Translations under genes and position numbers: made by a program | The notes under the pieces: model-generated | Seen by the model: only the letters and a program-made list of their open reading frames with translations | Told to the model about the DNA's origin: nothing | The model's database searches: none | Origin: JBOHRE01 sp050732635 | GTDB lineage: Bacteria; Gemmatimonadota; Gemmatimonadetes; Longimicrobiales; RSA9 | NCBI GenBank assembly: GCA_050732635.1 | Contig: JBOHRE010000028.1 | Coordinates: 1 to 37,448 of the forward strand | DNA: 37,448 bases | Direction of reading: 5' to 3' | In this document: positions 7,284 to 13,276 of the stretch, one piece after another | Layout: every line of letters begins with the position of its first letter | Position numbering within the stretch: position 1 is the first letter of the stretch

Positions 7284-7312
7284 TACATAAGTATTCACTT
7301 ATGCAATGTCAA
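7284..7312 (-). promoter_or_regulatory. Promoter with overlapping ArsR-type operator
   Basis: On the minus strand: TTGACA (-35, 7307-7312), a 17-base spacer, TATGTA (-10, 7284-7289), then six bases to the ATG at 7277. Spanning the spacer and -10 is a perfect 7+4+7 dyad, CATAAGT-GAAT-ACTTATG (7286-7303), the operator type expected for ArsR-family proteins. Repressor binding here would block RNA polymerase directly. Confidence 0.7.
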
Positions 7313-7541
7313 GGCGTGTCCGACAAGCTTGGATTCGTCCCAGTGGATCGATGGCGCGTCGGGCCGGTTGTCATTACAGCAGTCGCTCCGCGCCTGCGCT
7401 GCCTCCGGTCGGCGTCGTGAGCTGGAACATCAGCAACATGCTGCCCGGCAGCCAGGCGAGGGTATGGATATCATTGAGAATTCGTGGACGGAACTGGCGC
7501 CCGGGGTTAGTTTGGGATGATCCGAAGCCGAGGAGCACGGC

Positions 7542-7784
7542 ATGGTTCGCGAGTACCTTAGCGCTGCTATGGCGACCGCCAAGTATGAGATCTTGGCGGA
7601 TGATGGGAGCTTCTACGGCGAGATCCCGGACTTCGAAGGCGTGTATGCGAATGCCGACACGCTCGAGAAATGTCGTCAGGAGCTGGAGCAGGTGCTCGAA
7701 GAGTGGGTGCTGTTCCGCGTCTCACGCAACCTCTCCCTTCCGACGGCCGCAGGGGTCGAATTGAGGATCCAGAAGGTAGGCTGA
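7542..7784 (+). CDS. hicB: HicB-family antitoxin
   Basis: An 80-residue HicB-like antitoxin consisting of the partially degraded RNase-H-fold domain only: YEILADDGSFYGEIPDFEGVYANADTLEKCRQELEQVLEEWVLFRVSRN. It has no added C-terminal DNA-binding domain. GAGGAGC at 7529-7535 precedes the ATG by six bases. Its TGA is immediately followed by the GTG of hicA, with no gap, so the two are co-translated. HicB binds and neutralises the HicA mRNA-cleaving toxin. The 264-base gap upstream, after the ArsR promoter, shows no convincing gene. Confidence 0.85.
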   Translation: MVREYLSAAMATAKYEILADDGSFYGEIPDFEGVYANADTLEKCRQELEQVLEEWVLFRVSRNLSLPTAAGVELRIQKVG

Positions 7785-8003
7785 GTGCCTCCCTTCGGAC
7801 CGATAAGCCGGCGGAACTTGGTCGGAGCTTTGCGCCGGCTTGGGTTCGACGGTCCGTATTCTGGTGGCAAGCATCAATTCATGATCCGTGGAACCGCCAC
7901 CGTACGCGTTCCCAATCCTCACCAAACGGACATTGGCGTGGAACTCCTTTCGAGGATCCTTCGACAAGCGGGTATCGACCGCACCGAATGGGAGGGCGTC
8001 TGA
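7785..8003 (+). CDS. hicA: HicA-family toxin (mRNA interferase)
   Basis: A 72-residue HicA protein with a double-stranded-RNA-binding-like fold. The catalytic His is His30 in SGGKHQFM; the family pattern continues with VRVPNPHQTDIGVELLSRILRQAGIDRTEWE. HicA cleaves mRNA independently of ribosomes and is blocked by HicB. The start is a GTG abutting the hicB stop. The gene looks intact. A second, more canonical hicBA pair lies at 32624-33060. Confidence 0.87.
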   Translation: MPPFGPISRRNLVGALRRLGFDGPYSGGKHQFMIRGTATVRVPNPHQTDIGVELLSRILRQAGIDRTEWEGV

Positions 8004-8011
8004 GCCGCTTC

Positions 8012-8167
8012 AGTTCAGCGTTTGCAGAGGTACCTGTCTACGAGGGGATAACGCGAGAGGAGGCGCTTCAGAACATCCGCGAGGCTATCACTCTCTCCTT
8101 GGAGAGTCTCGAAGAGCACGGTGACCCCGTTCCGCCTCCGATCACCGAAGAAATCGTGGAAGCGTAG
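8012..8167 (+). pseudogene. Remnant of a second hicB antitoxin gene (3' part)
   Basis: Directly after hicA one frame reads FAEVPVYEGITREEALQNI and continues through a helix rich in Ile/Glu/Leu to PPPITEEIVEA before a stop. This is the C-terminal half of a HicB-fold antitoxin (the G-TREEAL-NIREAI helix and the GDPVPPP turn). The N-terminal strands are missing and there is no own start or ribosome site. It differs from the intact HicB at 7542. The stop TAG overlaps the GTG of the next gene. Probably a leftover of a decayed or recombined hicAB locus. Confidence 0.65.
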
Positions 8168-9825
8168 TGGCTCAGCTGCCGATCCTCCCGACCGCAACCG
8201 AGAGCCTCCACCAGGGCCGGGACGCCTTCGCGCGACGGGCGTGGGCGGACGCGTTCGCGCGCCTGTCCGCCGCTGACCGCGACGCGCCACTGGCTGCCGA
8301 GGACCTCGAGCGGCTGGCGACGGCGGCGTACCTCGTCGGCGAGCATTCCGACAGCGAGGCCTCCCGCACGCGGGCGCATCACGAGTTCCTGGCCGGCGGG
8401 CAGACGGAGCGGGCGGCGCGCTCGGCGTTCTGGATCGGCTTCCACCTGCTGCAACGGGGCGAGACGGCGCGCGGCGGCGGCTGGATCGCGCGCGCGCAGC
8501 GGCTGCTCGATGACGCCGGGCGCGACTGCGTGGAGCGCGGCTACCTGGTGCTGCCGGTCGCGCTGCGCTCGATCTTCGGTGGCGACAACGCCGGCGCGTA
8601 CGAGAGTTTCGGCCAGGCTGCCACGATCGGCGAGCGCTTCGGCGAGCCGGACCTGGTCGCGCTGGCGCGACACGGCTGCGGCCGCGCGCTGATCCGGTTG
8701 GGCGAGGTCGAGGACGGTGTGGCGCTGCTGGACGAGGCAATGGCGGCGGTCGAGGCCGGTGACGTGTCGCCGCTCGTCGCCGGCGACATCTACTGCAGCG
8801 TGATCGAGGCGTGTCACGAGATCTTCGACATGCGTCGCGCGCAGGAGTGGACCGCGGCGCTGACGCAGTGGTGCGAGGCGCAGCCGGACCTGGCGCCGTA
8901 TCGCGGACAGTGTCTCGTGCGACGCGCCGAGATCATGCAGCTGCACGGCGCGTGGCCCGACGCGCTCGAGGAGGCGCGACGCGCGTGCGACCACCTGACG
9001 AAGCCCCCCGGTGAGCGTGCGGCCGGCGCGGCGTTCTACCAGCTCGCCGAGATCCACCGCCTGCGCGGAGAGTTCGACGAGGCCGATGAGGCGTACCGGC
9101 AGGCCACGAAATGGGGCCGCAGCCCGCACCCCGGCCTGGCGTTGCTGCGGCTCGCGCAGGGGCAGCTCGACGCTGCGGCCGCCGCGATCCGCCGCCTCCT
9201 CGCCGAAGCGGAGCAGCGCCGGGCGCGGTCCAACGTGCTGCCGGCGTTCGTGGACATTATGCTGGCTGCGGGCGACGTCGCAGCCTCGCGCGCCGGCGCG
9301 GACGAGCTCGCGCAGATCGCCGCTGAGCTCGATGCACCGATGCTGCACGCGATCGCGCTCACGGCGGAGGGCGCAGTCCTGCTGGCCGAGAACGATGCGC
9401 GCAAGGCTCGCGACGTGCTGCGCGATGCCTGGACGACGTGGTCCGAGCTCGAGTCGCCCTACGACGCAGCGCGCGTCCGCGTCCTCATGGCGCTGGCCTG
9501 CCGCGCGCTCGGCGACGAGGACACCGCCTCGGTCGAGCTCGAGGCAGCGCGCTGGGCGTTGCAGCAGCTCGGCGCGGCGCCCGACCTGGCGCGGATCGAT
9601 GCGCTCACGCGTGCCGTCGCACGCGACCAGACGCACCGCCTGACAGCCCGCGAGCTGCAGGTGCTACGGCGAGTGGCCGCCGGCGAGACGAACAAGGACA
9701 TCGCCGCGGAGCTGTTCATCAGCGAGCGCACCGTGGAGCGGCACGTCAGCAACATCTTCATGAAGCTCGGCGTCGCGTCCCGCGCCGCCGCGACCGCCTT
9801 CGCGTACGAGAATCAGCTCGTCTGA
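8167..9825 (+). CDS. TPR-containing LuxR-type transcriptional regulator
   Basis: A 552-residue regulator without an N-terminal ATPase or kinase domain. Residues 10-480 are helical TPR-like repeats (for example GRDAFARRAWADAFARLSAAD, and AGAAFYQLAEIHRLRGEFDEADEAYRQA), presumably a ligand- or protein-sensing scaffold. Residues 490-552 form a LuxR/GerE helix-turn-helix: LTARELQVLRRVAAGETNKDIA, then ISERTVERHVSNIFMKLGV. The start is GTG, overlapping the stop of the hicB remnant, with no obvious ribosome site. It lies 130 bases upstream of the hydrolase-fold and methyltransferase genes in the same direction and is the likely activator of that pair, with the dyad at 9842-9878 as a candidate target. 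Confidence 0.87.
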   Translation: MAQLPILPTATESLHQGRDAFARRAWADAFARLSAADRDAPLAAEDLERLATAAYLVGEHSDSEASRTRAHHEFLAGGQTERAARSAFWIGFHLLQRGETARGGGWIARAQRLLDDAGRDCVERGYLVLPVALRSIFGGDNAGAYESFGQAATIGERFGEPDLVALARHGCGRALIRLGEVEDGVALLDEAMAAVEAGDVSPLVAGDIYCSVIEACHEIFDMRRAQEWTAALTQWCEAQPDLAPYRGQCLVRRAEIMQLHGAWPDALEEARRACDHLTKPPGERAAGAAFYQLAEIHRLRGEFDEADEAYRQATKWGRSPHPGLALLRLAQGQLDAAAAAIRRLLAEAEQRRARSNVLPAFVDIMLAAGDVAASRAGADELAQIAAELDAPMLHAIALTAEGAVLLAENDARKARDVLRDAWTTWSELESPYDAARVRVLMALACRALGDEDTASVELEAARWALQQLGAAPDLARIDALTRAVARDQTHRLTARELQVLRRVAAGETNKDIAAELFISERTVERHVSNIFMKLGVASRAAATAFAYENQLV

Positions 9826-9841
9826 GCGCCCGCCCGCGTGA

Positions 9842-9878
9842 AATCACCCACGCTGCCGCGCGGCGACATTGGGTGATT
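9842..9878. promoter_or_regulatory. Inverted repeat between the regulator and the hydrolase-fold gene
   Basis: Perfect 9-base arms AATCACCCA (9842-9850) and TGGGTGATT (9870-9878) flank an inner palindrome GCCGCGCGGC. No T-run follows, so it is a poor intrinsic terminator. A TAGTAT -10-like element at 9909-9914 has no matching -35, as in activator-dependent promoters. The dyad centre would be about 61 bases before the predicted transcription start, a classical activator position. It could equally be a terminator for the upstream gene. Confidence 0.4.
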
Positions 9879-9955
9879 CTCCCGAAGTCCGCCGTCCTCG
9901 CCTCGCAGTAGTATCGACGTGCCAGCGCAGCAACACCTCGAGCGAGGAAACGGCA

Positions 9956-10864
9956 ATGAACACACGACTTCAGGCGCCGGAGCGGGTCCGGCGCGGCCAG
10001 GTCCAGGACCCCCACGCGGTGCTGGTGTCGGCGATGCCCGCGAGCGAGCGGCGGCTGAACCTGGCCGGTATCCCGACCACGGTGCTGATCGGCGGCGCGG
10101 GACCGTCGCTCGTGCTGCTGCACGGGCCGGGCGAGTTCGCGGCGAAGTGGCTACGAGTGTTCCCGGACCTGGTGCGCACGCATCGCGTCATCGCGCCCGA
10201 CCTGCCGTGCCACGGCCGCTCGGCCGGGGCCGACGATCCGCCGGACGTCGAGCGTGCGCTCGCGTGGCTGCGCGAGCTGATCGAGCAGACGTGTGAGACG
10301 CCGCCCGTGCTGCTTGGTCACGTGCTGGGCGGCGCGATCGCGGCGCGGTTCGCGATCCGCCATGGCGAGCGGCTCGACCAGCTCGTGCTCGTCGACTCGC
10401 TGGGACTCGCGCCGTTTCGTCCCGCGCCCCGGTTCGCACTCGCCATGATGCACTTCATGGCGCGGCCGAACGAGCGGACCTTCGACCGCTTCATGCGACA
10501 GTGTTCGTACGACCTGGACGAACTGCGCGAGCAGATGGGCGAGTGGTGGGAGCCGTTCGCTGCGTACCAGCTCGAGAACGCGCGCGGGCCGAGCGCAAAG
10601 GCCGCCGGCCGGCTGATGCGCAGCGTCGGCGTGCCGCGGATTCCGCCCGAGGACCTCGCCCGCATCACCGTGCCCACGACGCTGATCTGGGGTCGGCACG
10701 ACCGCGCGCTGCGCCTGCCGATCGCCCAGGCCGCGAGCGAACGCTACGGCTGGCCGCTGCACGTCGTCGACGACTGCGCCGACGACCCGCCGCGCGACCG
10801 GCCCGAAGCGTTTCTGCGGGCGCTGCGCAGCGCGCTCCGCGAGCCACGACACTCGAACCGATGA
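9956..10864 (+). CDS. Alpha/beta-hydrolase-fold protein lacking the catalytic Ser and His
   Basis: A 302-residue cytosolic protein with a clear alpha/beta-hydrolase fold: LVLLHGPGEF (oxyanion region), VIAPDLPCHGRS, nucleophile elbow LLGHVLGG, and PTTLIWGRHDRALRL. In active members the elbow reads G-x-S-x-G; here Ser is replaced by Val123 (codon GTG). The Asp is kept (Asp249 in GRHD), but the loop that normally supplies the catalytic His reads CADDPPRDRPEAF, with Asp near residue 276. Two of three triad residues are therefore missing and classical hydrolysis is unlikely; a binding, sensing or chaperone-like role is possible. The ATG at 9956 follows GAGGAAACGG. It is ten bases upstream of the methyltransferase gene, so likely one operon. 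Confidence 0.88.
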   Translation: MNTRLQAPERVRRGQVQDPHAVLVSAMPASERRLNLAGIPTTVLIGGAGPSLVLLHGPGEFAAKWLRVFPDLVRTHRVIAPDLPCHGRSAGADDPPDVERALAWLRELIEQTCETPPVLLGHVLGGAIAARFAIRHGERLDQLVLVDSLGLAPFRPAPRFALAMMHFMARPNERTFDRFMRQCSYDLDELREQMGEWWEPFAAYQLENARGPSAKAAGRLMRSVGVPRIPPEDLARITVPTTLIWGRHDRALRLPIAQAASERYGWPLHVVDDCADDPPRDRPEAFLRALRSALREPRHSNR

Positions 10865-10874
10865 GGAGCGGACG

Positions 10875-11714
10875 ATGCTCGAACTACAGCTCGAAACCAC
10901 GGAACAGATCCGCAGCGCGTGGGACGACGTCGCGATCGGCTACGACACGTTCGTCACACCCTCGCACATGGCGTTGGGAGAGGAGGCGCTCCGGCGGGCA
11001 GGTCTACAGCCGGGGATGCGGTTCCTCGACGTCGCCGCCGGCAGCGGCGCGCTCAGCATCCCCGCGGCACGGCTCGGCGCCCGCGTGCTGGCGACCGACC
11101 TCTCGCCCGCGATGGTCGAACGGCTCGAGGCGCGGGCGCGCCAGGAAGGCCTCACCGACCTCGAGGCCCGCGCGATGGACGGCCAGGCGCTCGACCTCGA
11201 CGACGGCGAGTTCGACATCGCCGGATCCCAGTTCGGCGTGATGCTCTTCCCCGATCTGCCCCGCGCGCTGCGCGAGCTGGTGCGCGTGATCCGGCCCGGG
11301 GGGCGAGTGCTGCTGGTAACGCTCGGGCCGCCGCAGCAGATCGAGTTCCTGAGCTTCTTCCTGGGCGCGATGCGGGCGGCGGTCCCCGGCTTCACCGGGC
11401 TGCCCCAGGATCCGCCGCCGCTGCCGTTCCAGGTCGCCGATCCGGAAACGCTGCGCGCGAGGCTCGTGGAGGCCGGGCTCCGGGACGTACGCATCGACAC
11501 GGTCACCGAAACGCTCGAAATCGAGTCCGCCGCGCACCTGTGGGACTGGGTCCGGTCCAGCAATCCCATCGGAGCCGCGCTCGCGGCCGACGTGACGCCG
11601 GAGCAGAAGGCGCGCGTGCTTCAGGTACTGGAAGGATTGCTGCGCGAGCGGGCCGACGGCCGCGCTCCCGCCGTCCTCGAGAACCGGATCAACATCGGGA
11701 TCGGCACGAAGTAG
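10875..11714 (+). CDS. Class I SAM-dependent methyltransferase
   Basis: A 279-residue methyltransferase of the UbiE/COQ5-like class I fold. Motif I is FLDVAAGSGALSIPAA at about residues 49-64; the acidic end of strand 2 is VLATDLSPAM; strand 4 is FDIAGSQFGVMLFPDLPRAL, followed by VIRPGGRVLLVTLG. The C-terminal half (residues 160-279) is variable and probably sets the substrate, which cannot be named. GAGGAGCG before the ATG is a good ribosome site. It follows the hydrolase-fold gene by ten bases and should be co-expressed under the TPR-LuxR regulator; the pairing suggests that the catalytically dead hydrolase presents or binds the substrate, which is speculation. Confidence 0.9.
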   Translation: MLELQLETTEQIRSAWDDVAIGYDTFVTPSHMALGEEALRRAGLQPGMRFLDVAAGSGALSIPAARLGARVLATDLSPAMVERLEARARQEGLTDLEARAMDGQALDLDDGEFDIAGSQFGVMLFPDLPRALRELVRVIRPGGRVLLVTLGPPQQIEFLSFFLGAMRAAVPGFTGLPQDPPPLPFQVADPETLRARLVEAGLRDVRIDTVTETLEIESAAHLWDWVRSSNPIGAALAADVTPEQKARVLQVLEGLLRERADGRAPAVLENRINIGIGTK

Positions 11715-11878
11715 ACCCTGCGAATTCGGGGAAGATGAGTTGCTGATGGCGGCAATCGATCTGGAAGAGCTCCCTGTCCGCCGTGTTCTCCGTGCGAGAC
11801 TGCCCTCGTCGATTTCGGCCGGCCTGATTCGACGCATGGATGAGCACACCCGATCGAACGAAACAGGGAGGAGGAGCC

Positions 11879-12448
11879 ATGCGCAAACTCATCATGTGGA
11901 ACCTGATGACGCTGGACGGCTACTTCGAGGGGCCGCGGGCCTGGGACCTCGAGGCCCACGAATATGCCTGGGGCGAGGAGCTGCAGCGGTTCTCGCTCGA
12001 GCAGGCACGCGAGGTAGGCGCGCTGCTGTTCGGACGAGCCACGTACGACGGCATGGCGGCGCACTGGACCACCGCTACGGGCGAGATCGCCGACTTCATG
12101 AACGCGGTGCCGAAGTACGTGTTCTCCCGCACGCTCGAGAGCGCCGATTGGAACAACACCACGCTCGTGAAGGGCGACGCCGCGGAGGCAGTGGCCGGGC
12201 TGAAGGAGCAGCCTGGCAAGGACCTTTTCGTCTTCGGCAGCGCCGAGCTTTCGGCCGCGCTGATCCGCCACGGGCTCTTCGACGAGTACCGCATCGGCCT
12301 CGTGCCGGTCACGCTGGGCGAGGGCAACCCGCTATTCAAGCCGGATTCGGAGCCACTGAGGCTGGAGCTCCTGCAGTCGCGACCGCTCGGCGATCGCTGC
12401 CTGCTGCTGCGCTACCGGGCGGCCGCCGTCGCGGCGGCCGCCCGCTGA
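11879..12448 (+). CDS. Dihydrofolate-reductase-family (RibD-C) protein
   Basis: A 189-residue RibD C-terminal/DHFR-like reductase: MRKLIMWNLMTLDGYFEGP at the N-terminus, LLFGRATYDGMAAHW, KYVFSRTL, KDLFVFGSAELSAALIRHGLFDEYRIGLVPVTLGEGNPLF and the last strand. The fold binds NADPH and reduces pterin- or pyrimidine-like substrates; for this widespread subgroup the substrate is unproven and it is not the essential folate enzyme. GGGAGGAGGAG just before the ATG is a very strong ribosome site, which decides the start over an in-frame upstream ATG at 11840. The tail (AAAVAAAAR) is encoded by one half of a long inverted repeat. The 164-base gap before it shows nothing convincing. Confidence 0.9.
   Translation: MRKLIMWNLMTLDGYFEGPRAWDLEAHEYAWGEELQRFSLEQAREVGALLFGRATYDGMAAHWTTATGEIADFMNAVPKYVFSRTLESADWNNTTLVKGDAAEAVAGLKEQPGKDLFVFGSAELSAALIRHGLFDEYRIGLVPVTLGEGNPLFKPDSEPLRLELLQSRPLGDRCLLLRYRAAAVAAAAR
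12416..12444. terminator. GC-rich hairpin overlapping the 3' end of the DHFR-like gene
   Basis: Perfect 12-base arms CGGGCGGCCGCC (12416-12427) and GGCGGCCGCCCG (12433-12444) with a five-base loop, ending just before the stop codon at 12446. There is no T-run. It sits between convergent genes, so a transcription end or 3' mRNA stabiliser is plausible, but the function is inferred. Confidence 0.4.
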
Positions 12449-12556
12449 GCCGGCGGCGGCAGACCGGAAGCAGGCTCGGCCCGGATCGGGCTGCGCCGGG
12501 TGCGGCGCGGCAGAGCAGGACGGGACGGTCCGCTCCGCCGCATCCGCTCGTTCGAC

Positions 12557-13120
12557 CTACGTTGCGCAGCCGGGATCGTCCGCCGGGATGGTTGGCCCCT
12601 GGCCGGCAGGCACGTCCAGGAAGGTCACGTAGACGACCGTCTCGCCGGCGGTGTCGTTGAAGCCGACGTGGACGTTGCCCTGACCGGGATCCACGAATGA
12701 CCTGCCAGCCCCATAGACGCGATGCACGCAGTCGGTCGCGTTGATGATGCTCAGCGCGCCGGACGCCACCGTGACGATCGCCGGCCCGTGGTGGGTGTGC
12801 CAGCCGACCGAGCCGCCGGGCTGAAACGTGATCTGGGCGAAGAGGGCGTCGGAAGGATCCCTTACGTGCACCACGTTGGTCGCGCGGTTCAGCTTGATCC
12901 TGAACGTCACGTCGATGTCGTCCGGAAAGGGGCCGCGTGCGAGCGGGACGACGGTGAACCCACCGGGCACGGACGGGTCACCGGAGGCGACGGCGTTCAT
13001 CCCTGGATGGTCGGGCACGGACGCAGCCTCCAGGTCTGCGACCGTCCGGGTATCGTCGTCGCAGCCTGCGAGCACCACTGCGGCGACCAACGCGACTGCC
13101 ATCATCTGAGAACCACGCAT
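12557..13120 (-). CDS. Cupin-domain lipoprotein
   Basis: A 187-residue protein with a lipoprotein signal peptide (MRGSQMMAVALVAAVVLAGC, lipid-modified Cys20). The mature part holds a cupin barrel: motif 1 is GWHTHHGPAIVTVASGAL with His108, His110 and His111 as likely metal ligands, and the second part VDPGQGNVHVGFNDTAGETVVYVTFLDVP has a possible further His. Exported small cupins of this type are common but mostly of unknown activity. The ATG at 13120 is chosen over an upstream frame because CGAGGAG precedes it and it begins the signal peptide. The gene is divergent from the large BTAD regulator. Confidence 0.8.
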   Translation of the reverse strand: MRGSQMMAVALVAAVVLAGCDDDTRTVADLEAASVPDHPGMNAVASGDPSVPGGFTVVPLARGPFPDDIDVTFRIKLNRATNVVHVRDPSDALFAQITFQPGGSVGWHTHHGPAIVTVASGALSIINATDCVHRVYGAGRSFVDPGQGNVHVGFNDTAGETVVYVTFLDVPAGQGPTIPADDPGCAT

Positions 13121-13276
13121 GAGAGATCTCCTCGGGTAACTGGGGGCGGCTGACCTGTTCACCTGTGCAGCGCACGATTAGTATGAGGCGGGCGGCTGAA
13201 CTCGGGCTGTCAGCGCGGTGAACTGCCGATAAACTCCTCTCCGGTCTTCCGTCTCCGGCTCTTTGGGAGCCCGTCC

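Noticed and set aside
7306..7764. Plus-strand frame starting in the ArsR promoter region
   Set aside because: It overlaps the intact hicB in another frame and shows no domain.
8068..9636. Minus-strand open frame (522 codons) opposite the TPR-LuxR regulator
   Set aside because: Composition is typical of a high-GC antisense frame and no family is recognisable.
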